Assembly: GCA_963703855.1 (NCBI GenBank) | Contig: CAVPFW010000010.1 | Span: forward strand, 1-64,000 | Direction of reading: 5' to 3' | DNA length: 64,000 nucleotides | Origin: AP-15 sp963703855 | GTDB lineage: Bacteria; Pseudomonadota; Alphaproteobacteria; ATCC43930; CGMCC-115725 | Shown: positions 33,663 to 41,810 of the stretch, in pieces | Layout of the letters: the number at the start of each line of letters is the position of its first letter | Position numbering within the stretch: position 1 is the first letter of the stretch | Made by a program: the position numbers and the translations under genes | The notes under the pieces: model-generated | Seen by the model: the letters and a program-made list of their open reading frames with translations, nothing else | Told to the model about the DNA's origin: nothing | Database searches by the model: none

Positions 33663-34682
33663 ATGAACGTGTCGCGCCGAACACTGCTTTCGAGCGCCGC
33701 GGCCGCCGCCGCCGGCCTGGCCGCGCCGGCGATCCTGCACCGGCCCGCGAATGCCGCGGAGTTCACCTATAAATGCGGCACGGCGCTGCCCGACGGGCAC
33801 CCGATGTGCATCCGCGGCCGCGAGGCCATGAAGGCGATCAAGGATGCCAGCAATGGCCGCCTCGACATCACCCTCTACACCAACAGCGTGCTCGGCCAGG
33901 ACACGGCGATGCTGTCGCAGACGATCGCCGGCGCGCTCGAAATGTATTACCTGCCGATCGACCTCTTGGCGCCGAAAAATCCGGCCTGCGGCATCTTCGG
34001 CGTCGGCTATGCCTTTCTGAACTACGACAATATCTGGAAGGCGATGGACGGCGATCTCGGCAATTACCTGCGCGGCCTCGCCCATCGGATCGGCTTCCAG
34101 GTGGTTCACAACTGCTACGATCACGGCTTTCGCGAGATCACTACCCGGACCAAGCCGATCCAAACCCCGGCCGATCTGAAGGGGTTCAAGATCCGGCTGC
34201 CGGTGGCGCCCTACCTGATCGCGCTGTTCCAGCACCTCGGCGCGTCGCCGACCCCGATCAATTTCGGCGAAGTCTACAGCGCCTTGCAAACGGGAGTGGT
34301 CGACGGCCAGGAAAACCCGCTGGTCCTGATCGACACCGCCAAGCTTTACGAGGTCCAGAAATATTGCAGCATGACGAACCACGTCTGGGCCGGGATCCAC
34401 GTCTCCTTCGGCAACGGCGCATGGACGCGGCTGCCCCCCGATCTGCAGCAGATCGCCGACCGGGAGTTCAATGCGAAAGCCTTGCTGGAACGCGCCGATT
34501 GGCAGGTCATGACCAGCAACGAAACCAAGGCGCTCGAAGCCAAGGGCATGGTGTTCAACCGCCCCGACACCAAGCCCTTCCAGGACGAGCTGCGCAAATC
34601 GGGCTTTTACGCCGACATGAAAAAGAAATCCGGCGACAAGGCGTGGGCCTTGCTCGAGCAGTATGTGGGCCCGCTGGCATGA
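33663..34682 (+). CDS. TRAP transporter substrate-binding protein (copy 2)
   Basis: 339 residues, very similar to copy 1 throughout (TNSVLGQDTAMLSQTIAGAL, EITTRTKPIQTPADLKGFKI, VYSALQTGVVDGQENPLVLI). The signal MNVSRRTLLSSAAAAAAGLA is again Tat-like. The ribosome-site region GAGGAAATGTCGATGAAC has the same double-ATG layout as copy 1, so the duplication included the translation start. Its stop overlaps the start of the membrane component. Two binding proteins for one channel suggests different ligands or affinities. Confidence 0.92.
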   Translation: MNVSRRTLLSSAAAAAAGLAAPAILHRPANAAEFTYKCGTALPDGHPMCIRGREAMKAIKDASNGRLDITLYTNSVLGQDTAMLSQTIAGALEMYYLPIDLLAPKNPACGIFGVGYAFLNYDNIWKAMDGDLGNYLRGLAHRIGFQVVHNCYDHGFREITTRTKPIQTPADLKGFKIRLPVAPYLIALFQHLGASPTPINFGEVYSALQTGVVDGQENPLVLIDTAKLYEVQKYCSMTNHVWAGIHVSFGNGAWTRLPPDLQQIADREFNAKALLERADWQVMTSNETKALEAKGMVFNRPDTKPFQDELRKSGFYADMKKKSGDKAWALLEQYVGPLA

Positions 34683-36607
34683 GCACCGAGGCGCCGCGGC
34701 TGCCGCAGGCGATCGCCGTCGCCGAGGGCCTGACCACCGCCGACGGTCTGGGCGCCGAGGATCTGGCCTGGGCCGGCACGCGGCGCCTCGCGCTCAGGAT
34801 CGACCTCGCGATCGGCACTCTCGCCGAAGCGGTCGGAGCGGCATTGGTGCTGGCCGAAACCTGCATCCTCTTTGCCGGCGTCGTCTCGCGCTACGCCTTC
34901 AACAGCCCGCTGATGTGGACCGACGAGCTCGCCAACTTCCTGTTCCTGTGGCTGGCCATGCTCGGGGCCGTCGTCGCCTTTCGCCGCGACGGGCATATGC
35001 GGCTGACCACCTTCGTCAACTCGCTGAGCCCCGAACGCAGCCGATGGCTGGAGACCGTCGGCGCCCTCGTCGTCATCGTCTTCGTCCTCGAGATCCTGGT
35101 GCCGGCCGCGCAGTACCTGCAGGTCCAGCAATCGACCGAGCTGATCACCCTGCCGCTCTCGGACGGTTACCGCGTCGTTGCCCTGGTCATCGGCCCGACC
35201 CTGTTGGCGATCCTGGCCTTGCTGCGCCTTTTGGAGACGACGACCCCGCGCGGCTTGGTCCTGGCGGTCGGGCTGGTCGGAGCGATCGCCGGCGCGCTGT
35301 GGCTGGCGCAGCCGCTGCTGATCGCGATGGGCAACGGCAGCCTCGTGTTGTTTTTTGTCGTGCTGGTCGCGGTCTGCGTGATGATCGGCGTGCCGATCGC
35401 CTTCACCTTCGGCATCGCCACCTTCTCCTATCTGGCACTGACCACCAGCCTGCCATTGTCGATCGTCATCAACCGCATCGACGACGGCATCTCGAACCTG
35501 TTGCTGCTGGCGGTGCCGATGTTCGTCTTTCTCGGCCTCTTGATGGAGATGACCGGGATCGCGCGGGTCATGGTCAATTTCCTCGCGGCATTGATCGGGC
35601 ACGTCAAAGGCGGCCTCAGCTACGTGCTGCTCGGCGCGATGTACCTGGTCTCAGGGATCTCGGGCTCGAAGGCCGCCGACATGGCGGCGGTGGCGCCGAT
35701 CCTGTTCCCGGAGATGCGGCGCCGCGGCGCCCATCCGGGCGAGCTCGCCTCGTTGCTCGCCACCTCGAGCGCCATGTCCGAGACGATCCCGCCGAGCCTG
35801 GTGCTGATCACGATCGGCTCGGTCACCAACATCTCGATCGCGGCATTGTTCACCGGCGGACTGTTGCCGGCCGCGGTGGCGGCGTTGGCGCTGGTCGTCG
35901 TCGCCTGGTTCCGCTCGCGCCGCGCCGATACCGGCGGCGGCGTCCGGCCTCCGGTTCCGCAGGTGCTGCGCGCCTTTGTCATCGCGGTGCCGGGCCTGAC
36001 CCTGCCTTTCGTGATCCGCGCCGCGGTCATCGGCGGCATCGCGACGGCGACCGAGGTGTCGACCGTCGGCGTCGTCTACACCGCGCTGCTGGGGCTGCTC
36101 GTCTACCGCCATTTCGAGTGGCGCCGGATCTATCCGATCCTGGCCGACACCCTGTCGTTGACGGGTGCGGTCATGATGATCATCGGCACCGCGACGGCGA
36201 TGGCCTGGGCCCTGACGCAATCCGGGTTCTCGCAGTGGCTGGTCAACGTCATGGCCGGGGTGCCCGGCGGCACCGCCGGGTTTCTCGCGATCACGATCCT
36301 CGCCTTCATCATCCTCGGCAGCGTGCTCGAGGGACTGCCGGCGATCGTCTTGTTCGGGCCGCTGTTGTTCCCGGTGGCGAAGGCGATGGGCGTGCACGAG
36401 GTGCATTACGCGATGGTCGTGATCCTGGCGATGGGGATCGGGCTGTTCGCGCCGCCCTTCGGGGTCGGATACTACGGCGCCTGCGCGATCGGCCGGATCT
36501 CGCCCGACGACGCGCTGTGGCGGATCTGGCCCTATATCGGCGCCTTGGTCGTCGCGCTGATCATCGTCGCCGCCTTCCCCTGGCTGTCGATCGGGTTCCT
36601 GCATTAA
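34679..36607 (+). CDS. TRAP transporter fused small and large permease subunits (DctQM)
   Basis: 642 residues. The first 200 are the DctQ-like part: AVGAALVLAETCILFAGVVS, RYAFNSPLMWTDELANFLFL and WLAMLGAVVAFRRDGHMRL. After a linker helix the DctM-like channel follows: VLFFVVLVAVCVMIGVPIAF, LLLLAVPMFVFLGLLMEMTG, MYLVSGISGSKAADMAAVAP, SAMSETIPPSLVLITIGSV and GLFAPPFGVGYYGACAIGRI. Secondary import of an organic acid or related anion driven by sodium or proton gradient. Translationally coupled to the second binding protein. Confidence 0.93.
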   Translation: MSTEAPRLPQAIAVAEGLTTADGLGAEDLAWAGTRRLALRIDLAIGTLAEAVGAALVLAETCILFAGVVSRYAFNSPLMWTDELANFLFLWLAMLGAVVAFRRDGHMRLTTFVNSLSPERSRWLETVGALVVIVFVLEILVPAAQYLQVQQSTELITLPLSDGYRVVALVIGPTLLAILALLRLLETTTPRGLVLAVGLVGAIAGALWLAQPLLIAMGNGSLVLFFVVLVAVCVMIGVPIAFTFGIATFSYLALTTSLPLSIVINRIDDGISNLLLLAVPMFVFLGLLMEMTGIARVMVNFLAALIGHVKGGLSYVLLGAMYLVSGISGSKAADMAAVAPILFPEMRRRGAHPGELASLLATSSAMSETIPPSLVLITIGSVTNISIAALFTGGLLPAAVAALALVVVAWFRSRRADTGGGVRPPVPQVLRAFVIAVPGLTLPFVIRAAVIGGIATATEVSTVGVVYTALLGLLVYRHFEWRRIYPILADTLSLTGAVMMIIGTATAMAWALTQSGFSQWLVNVMAGVPGGTAGFLAITILAFIILGSVLEGLPAIVLFGPLLFPVAKAMGVHEVHYAMVVILAMGIGLFAPPFGVGYYGACAIGRISPDDALWRIWPYIGALVVALIIVAAFPWLSIGFLH

Positions 36608-36655
36608 ATATCGGGTCAGGAAATCAGGCGGGGGAACCTCGCCGGAGGGCGGCTG

Positions 36656-37639
36656 ATGGAATACGTCACCTTGGGCCGGACCGGGCTCAAAGTCAGCGTC
36701 GCCGGGCTCGGCTGCGGCGGGTTCAGCCGGCTCGGGCTCGGCACCGGCCGGAGCGAGGCCGAGGCGGTGGCCTTGGTGCATCAGGCGTTCGGCCTCGGGG
36801 TCAATCTGTTCGACACCGCGGCGGTCTACGGCACCGAGGAAGTTCTGGGCAGGGCGCTCAAGGCGATGCCGCGCGACCGGGTGGTGATCGCCACCAAGGC
36901 GTGGATTCCGCGCAGCGCCGCCGGCCGGTCCGCTGCCGAGCGCGCCGTCGCCAGCCTCGACAATTCGCTGAAATTGCTCGGCGTCGACTGCATCGACATC
37001 TTCCAGCTGCACGGGGTTTCGCCCCAGGCCTACGGCCGGGCATGCGACACGATCGCCCCGGCCCTGCTGAAGGAGCAGGCCAAAGGCAAGATCCGCCATC
37101 TCGGCGTGACCGAAACCGGCTCCAGCGACGCCGAGCACGCGATGCTGCAACGCGCCGTCGAGGACGGGTTGTGGGACGTGGTCATGCTCGGGTTCCACAT
37201 GATGCACCAGAACGCGCGGTCGGCGGTGTTTCCGCGCACGATCGCCAACCGCGTCGGCACCCTCCTGATGTTCGCGGTGCGCAATATCTTCTCGCGGCCG
37301 GAGCGGCTGAAAACCGCATTGCAGGAGCTGACCGCCAAAAAGCAATTGCCGCGCTGGCTGGCCGACGCGCCGAACCCGCTCGGTTTCCTGATCCACGAAC
37401 AGGACGGCGGCGCCGCGACCGTAACCGAGGCGGCCTATCGCTTTGTCCGCCACGAGCCCGGCGCCGACGTGGTGCTGTTCGGCACCGGCGACCCCGAGCA
37501 TCTGCGCACCAACATCGCCTCGATCCTGAAGCCGCCCCTCCCCGACACCGACCGCCGCATCCTCGCGAAACTGTTCGGCCATCTGGTCGGCGTCGGACTC
37601 GACCCCCCCACCTACATGCCCGGCCTGACCCTGCACTGA
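36656..37639 (+). CDS. Aldo/keto reductase
   Basis: 327 residues; ATG at 36656 with GGAGGG upstream. AKR tetrad visible: Asp and Tyr in LFDTAAVYGTEEVLGRALKA, Lys in VVIATKAWIPRS and His in DIFQLHGVSPQAYG. Then KIRHLGVTETGSSDAEHAML. NAD(P)H-dependent carbonyl reduction. It follows the TRAP genes by 48 bases on the same strand, so it may act on the imported compound. The C-terminal NADP-binding part is shorter than in classical aldose reductases. Confidence 0.85.
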   Translation: MEYVTLGRTGLKVSVAGLGCGGFSRLGLGTGRSEAEAVALVHQAFGLGVNLFDTAAVYGTEEVLGRALKAMPRDRVVIATKAWIPRSAAGRSAAERAVASLDNSLKLLGVDCIDIFQLHGVSPQAYGRACDTIAPALLKEQAKGKIRHLGVTETGSSDAEHAMLQRAVEDGLWDVVMLGFHMMHQNARSAVFPRTIANRVGTLLMFAVRNIFSRPERLKTALQELTAKKQLPRWLADAPNPLGFLIHEQDGGAATVTEAAYRFVRHEPGADVVLFGTGDPEHLRTNIASILKPPLPDTDRRILAKLFGHLVGVGLDPPTYMPGLTLH

Positions 37640-37686
37640 CCGGGTTCGGGGCAGTGGTTAAAATCAGACGGATGCTGCCCACGTAA

Positions 37687-37729
37687 ACCCTCACCCTACC
37701 CCGCCCGGTAGGGCTGGGTGGGTGAGGGT
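37687..37729. terminator. Hairpin between convergent genes
   Basis: ACCCTCACCC (37687-37696) and GGGTGAGGGT (37720-37729) are perfect inverted arms around a GC-rich loop. Located between the convergent aldo/keto reductase and PEP-mutase-like genes. No clear T-run on either side, so it may be a dispersed REP rather than a strict intrinsic terminator. Confidence 0.5.
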
Positions 37730-37738
37730 CTCACAGCA

Positions 37739-38591
37739 CTAGGGCGGCTCGTGAGGTTGGGCGGTTTTCATGTAGCCGTTCGCTTCCGCAAACGAGAGCG
37801 CGTCGTCGACGAAGCTGAATGTCCCCTGCTGCCTGATTTCCCGCGCGGCCCGCAGTAAGCCGCCAAGCGCCGCCCGGATCAGGGCCGCGCCGACGCTGAT
37901 CCGCTTGACCCCGGCGTCCGCGAGCTCATCGACCGAATACCATGGCCCGACCAAACCCATCACCACATTGACCGGCTTGGGAACAGCGGCACATACGAGC
38001 CGGATCGCATCCAGGCTCGGGAGCGCCGGCACGTAGAGGACATCCGCACCGGCCTCGGCAAAGGCTTGCAGCTGCCGGATGGTGTCGTCGATGTCGAGGC
38101 GCCCGAACTGGAAATTTTCGGCATGCGCTGTAAGGCAAAACCGGAACGGCAATGAACCCGCTGCCTCCGCCGCCGCGGCGATGCGCTCGACGGCAAGGGT
38201 GAAGTCGTAGATCGGCAAGCCGCGATCCCCGCTCGCGTCCTCTATCGAAGCGCCGACAATTCCGGTTTCCGCAGAAAGTCGGATTGTCTCCGCGACCGTC
38301 TCGGGAGCATCTCCAAACCCGTTTTCGAGATCGGCCGATACCGGAAGATCCGTCGCCGCTACGATGGCGGCGGCGTTGGCGAGCGTCTCGTCCCGCGTGA
38401 CTGCCCGCTCGCTGTCGCGGCGGCCAAGGGCGAAAGCAAGACCGGCGCTGGTCGTCGCGAGCGCCTCGTAACCGAGCGCCGCGAGCATGCGGGCGGTCCC
38501 TTGCATCACAAGGATTGGGGATCACAAAAGCGCCTCGCCGCTGGTGCAAGGCTTGAAACGCCGCAGCCTTTGCCGCCTGACCGAGATCCAT
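37739..38591 (-). pseudogene. Isocitrate lyase/PEP mutase-family enzyme, one frameshift
   Basis: N-terminus MDLGQAAKAAAFQALHQRRG then AFVIPNPCDA, after which the frame must change to GTARMLAALGYEALATTSAG. Deleting one A of AA (about 38501-38502) joins them. Then VSADLENGFGDAPETVAETI, GIVGASIEDASGDRGLPIYD, RFCLTAHAENFQFGRLDIDD and VVMGLVGPWYSVDELADAGV. The metal-binding Asp-Leu-Glu and the AHAENF loop fit the oxaloacetate-decarboxylase/2-methylisocitrate-lyase-like branch. Corrected length about 283 residues. Single homopolymer lesion, so likely a sequencing error. Confidence 0.82.
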
Positions 38592-38659
38592 CAGAACCCC
38601 ACAACAAAAAGCTGTCATAGGCGAATTAGTTGCCTTATCCGATCAAGTCGAACCATCCC

Positions 38660-38740
38660 TTCGTCGCCCCCGCGAAAGCGGGGGTCCAGGGGCGGGGCGC
38701 CGCGTCGCTTGACCTGGGTTCCCGGTTTCTCGGGAACGAC
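38660..38740. repeat. REP-like repeat, copy related to 60.58-60.72 kb
   Basis: CGCCCCCGCGAAAGCGGGGG is a palindrome followed by TCCAGGG; the other end reads GGTTCCCGGTTTCTCGGGAA. The same core on the opposite strand occurs at about 60692-60720. Located upstream of the PEP-mutase-like gene. Confidence 0.65.
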
Positions 38741-38784
38741 GGTTTGATGTTGTCGGATAATGCTCTGGCTTACGTTTTGAATAG

Positions 38785-38970
38785 CTACGGATGGCTCACT
38801 CGCGGCTGTCGGCTCGGCAATGGTCCGTCGCTTGCCAGATAGACGCCGGCGGAGATCAGGATGATGCCGGCCCAATCCGCTCGGTTCGGCCACTCGCCGA
38901 GAAGCGGTATAGCAAAGAGTGCCGACAGCGCCGGGACCATATATGCGCAGCCCTGGCCGCGATCTAATGG
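38785..38970 (-). pseudogene. EamA/DMT-family transporter, C-terminal fragment
   Basis: Only the last two helices remain: RGQGCAYMVPALSALFAIPL, LGEWPNRADWAGIILISAGV and YLASDGPLPS. This is the highly typical end of a drug/metabolite exporter of the EamA type. Sequence similarity stops at about 38965, directly where the orphan gene of the integrase region ends. The 5' two thirds of the gene are missing, so the break marks one edge of the inserted or rearranged segment. Confidence 0.7.
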
Positions 38971-38975
38971 CATAT

Positions 38976-39689
38976 CTATTGCGCTCGTCCTGTCAATTCT
39001 TGCCATAGAGCGGGGTGCCGGAATTGCAGGTTGGCGACGAAGGTCGAGTATTCGCTTCCGGAATGGAACCGTACATCTTTCAGCGCACGGTCGAGACTCC
39101 GCACGTCTGTCAAAGTGGCGCACACAGCATTCACGAAATTCCAGAACGGCCCGTAGGGGTGGGCGGCATCGGCATAAGCATCGATCCGCCGTGTCGGCTT
39201 CTCGCAGGTGACAAGTTCAAAAATTGCAGCGAGGTCGAGCACGATCAAATAGCTGCGTGTCCGTTTGTCAGGCGGCGGTTCCGGCTGAGGCTCTTCGATG
39301 GCCTCGATGAGGTCGTGAAGCCACGAGATAGCCTGGTCGCGTCGGTGGTCGGCAGTCTCGACATCGACGTCCGGAAGCTCCACGTTCTTGCGTCGCATCT
39401 GCGGCCTGAGTGCTACCTCGGAAAAGCCGCGTTCGTGCAACGCCTTGACGGCATGCAGAAGAGCCTTCCCTCGTTTGGCGACGGCTTGGAGCCGTGATTC
39501 TCGTTGCCGAACGGCAGCACGGCCCTCACGCGACAGATGCTCGCACAGGTCTCGCTCCGCCCAGGCGCGTAGTATGGCTGGCAACAGCGCCACTCGCTCA
39601 GGCGGCGAGCCGGGTGGCAAAACAGCGACGATCGCGGCCAGGGCGCTGTCCGAGATATCGATCGCGTAGGATGGAGCGGCATCTGCCAT
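38976..39689 (-). CDS. Orphan protein next to integrase, 237 aa
   Basis: ATG at 39689 with GAGGGG upstream; starts MADAAPSYAIDISDSALAAI. Middle part: SRLQAVAKRGKALLHAVKAL, HERGFSEVALRPQMRRKNVE, LIVLDLAAIFELVTCEKPTR. C-terminal: AHPYGPFWNFVNAVCATLTD and SEYSTFVANLQFRHPALWQE. Mostly helical, no membrane segment. I have no family for it. Position directly downstream of the integrase suggests it is cargo of the element. Confidence 0.6.
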   Translation of the reverse strand: MADAAPSYAIDISDSALAAIVAVLPPGSPPERVALLPAILRAWAERDLCEHLSREGRAAVRQRESRLQAVAKRGKALLHAVKALHERGFSEVALRPQMRRKNVELPDVDVETADHRRDQAISWLHDLIEAIEEPQPEPPPDKRTRSYLIVLDLAAIFELVTCEKPTRRIDAYADAAHPYGPFWNFVNAVCATLTDVRSLDRALKDVRFHSGSEYSTFVANLQFRHPALWQELTGRAQ

Positions 39690-39836
39690 CGTGCCCCTCA
39701 CATAACGCGTCACGGGATCGCCGCAGCGCAAAGCCGATACGGTCCAAACCAAATCGGGAGCGAAGCCATCAGCCCCGATCGCCTATCGCGCGACGCGCAA
39801 CGGCACTGTGTCGGACGCGCGCCTTTCGTCGCCCAT

Positions 39837-41044
39837 CTACTCTGCGGTGCGATTTGCCACAGCGTCGGCGGCGGCAAGCAGCACTGCATCGGCCGAATGC
39901 ACATACCTGGAGGTAATCGTCTGCCCCTTGTGCCCGACCAGCGCGGCGATCGTCGGCTCGCTATATCCGAGGTCGGCGGCGAGCGACGCGAAGGAATGGC
40001 GCAACACGTGCGGCGTCACCTCGGCCGGCAAGCCGCCAAGCTTCGCAATCCGCGGCCAGAATTTCTTGAGATGCAGGACCGTCCCCGGGGCACCTCGGGT
40101 TGCCGGAAACACCTGGTCGCCGGCAATGCGGGGCAGGCTGCGCAGCGCGTCGCACACCGCATGCGACAGCGGCCGGACCGAGAGCCCGGTCTTGGTGTCG
40201 ACCAGCCGTGCCGTGCATCGGAAGAGGTCAATTTCGGACCACCGCAGGCCGAGCGCCTCGCCGCTGCGCCAGCCGGTGAGCGCCAGGAACCCTGCCGCGG
40301 CGACTGCCGGCGGCCACATTTCGACGTCCTCGCCCTTGTGCAATGCGTCGCCAAGTGCGGCGTATTCCTCGTCGGACAAGCGCCGCACGCGTCGGCCGTC
40401 GGCGTAGCGCACGACACCGTGCACCGGATTATCGCTTCGCACCCGATGGCGTTGCGCGTAGGCGAAGATCGCGCCGAGCAAGCCAATCGTCCGGGTTGCT
40501 GTCCCTTTGCCGCCTTGCACCCGCGAGCCCGTACCGGCCGGTCTTGATACGCGCGGCGGTCCTACCTTCGGCGACCGCGTGCATGAACCGTTCGATATCC
40601 TCTCGATCTATGGCGGTTACCGCGAGGCGACCCAAGAGCGGCTTGATGTGACGTTCGATCCGCCCGCGGTCAGTAGCGATCGTGCTCGGCTTCTTGACAC
40701 TCCGGCGCCGCGTCAGGAGCCGTCCAGCCTCCGCATCGGCAAGATAGAGGTCGCACAATGTCATAACGGTCATAGCCTTACGCGCTGCGATCTTCTCGGC
40801 TGCCGGATCAGCGCCCGCTGCAACATGACCGAGGATACGTCGCGCTTCGATGCGCGCCTTCTCCGGTGCCCAGAGGCCGTGGCGGCCGATCACCTGCCAG
40901 CGCTGCCGCCCACCCGCGATGCGGTATTTGACAAGGTAGGTTACCGCCTCGCTCTTCTGGCGCCGCGCGGCGAAGCCGGCGACCGCGCCCTTGCCCGAAT
41001 CCCAGACGATTTCATTCAGTTCTAAAGTCCCGCACCTCTCTCAA
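39837..41044 (-). pseudogene. Tyrosine recombinase (phage/ICE integrase), two frameshifts
   Basis: Pieces in order: IGLREVRD, then (next frame) LNEIVWDSGKGAVAGFAARR, YLVKYRIAGGRQRWQVIGRH, ARRILGHVAAGADPAAEK and RIERHIKPLLGRLAVTAIDR, then (third frame) QGGKGTATRTIGLLGAIFAY, GFLALTGWRSGEALGLRWSE with the first catalytic Arg, VTPHVLRHSFASLAADLGYS (His-x-x-Arg) and VGHKGQTITSRYVHSADAVL with the nucleophile Tyr. Joins fall near 41025 (a TTT run) and 40522. Corrected length is about 400 residues. The start is unclear; TTG near 41044 is the best option. It points away from the tRNA-Pro remnant 175 bases upstream. Confidence 0.82.
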
Positions 41045-41084
41045 ACCGATCTTCGCGCCGCCACCGCCCTATCCCGCCTGGTTG

Positions 41085-41146
41085 CGAGCAACAATATAGC
41101 AACCATCACCGAGCAAATTCGAGCAAACCAAAGCAGGGGCTAGCAA
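41085..41146. repeat. Short direct repeats upstream of integrase
   Basis: CGAGCAA occurs at 41085-41091, 41110-41116 and 41120-41126, and TAGCAA at 41097-41102 and 41141-41146. Five related heptamer/hexamer sites within 62 bases, between integrase and tRNA remnant, look like arm-type integrase binding sites. Confidence 0.5.
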
Positions 41147-41218
41147 TCGGAATATCTGACTCCACGAACAAATTGGGGGTAACAGCAGGTTGCTACAATT
41201 CGCCGCAAAACGCCGGGA

Positions 41219-41268
41219 CCGCCTTCGGGAGGCAGGGGCCGGAGGTTCAAATCCTCTCACTCCGACCA
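41219..41268 (+). other. tRNA-Pro 3' remnant (probable attachment site)
   Basis: The stretch has an anticodon arm with loop TTCGGGA (anticodon CGG, Pro), then GGAGGTTCAAATCCTC as T arm and the acceptor end CACTCCGACCA. It matches the 3' part of alphaproteobacterial tRNA-Pro, which begins CGGAGTG. The D arm and 5' acceptor strand are absent, and one anticodon-stem pair is mismatched. This is the form left when an integrase inserts into a tRNA 3' end and copies it. The integrase stands just to the left. Confidence 0.75.
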
Positions 41269-41810
41269 ATCAGGGGCGGCTCGGCCTGCAGCGTGATCCC
41301 CCGACGTGGCGCATCTCGGCGGCGCCGCGGGCAGCTGTCGTCCGCTGATAGCCGCTGGACCGAAAAGCGGAGACCCGTCGTCGTAAAAGCAGTAGCGGGA
41401 GCCTCCCGCTGCCTTTCGACGAGCTCGTCATCCCAGTCAGAACGCACGGTGCCGCGGAGGGCCACAAGGCACGGCCCCGCCTTGACAATCGGTGACGATG
41501 CTCGTCATCCTCGCGGGCATGCTCCCCACCCCGAAGCCCTGCGGCCGAGGCGGACGCCGGAGCGGGCGCGCGGCGGCGTTTGGGTCATGGAGAACCCTGC
41601 CGATGCTGCGCTGTGCGAGGCGATCTGTGGCGATCACGAGGCCGACCAGGCCGGTTGCCGGGCGGGTGCGGTGCTGCACTGAGATGCGGCATGACGGCGC
41701 GCTCGACGAGCCGGTTGTCGCCGCGGGCGGCGCCGGCTCCTCGGCGATGATGCGTTACAGCGGCCCGCGGAGAGACTGAGCCCAATCCAATCCACCGGGA
41801 GGAACGAGCG
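41269..41810. other. Intergenic region downstream of the attachment site
   Basis: About 540 bases with no credible gene; frames are arginine-rich. A short stem AGCGGGA-GCC-TCCCGCT lies near 41395-41412. The last 20 bases provide the GGAGGAACG ribosome site for the next gene. Confidence 0.4.

Noticed and set aside
34663..37686. A 1007-codon plus-strand frame spanning the TRAP permease and aldo/keto reductase
   Set aside because: Out-of-frame shadow; sense genes in the other frame carry full family motifs.
41219..41268. Functional tRNA-Pro gene
   Set aside because: The 5' acceptor strand, D arm and one anticodon-stem pair are missing, so only a 3' remnant can be supported.
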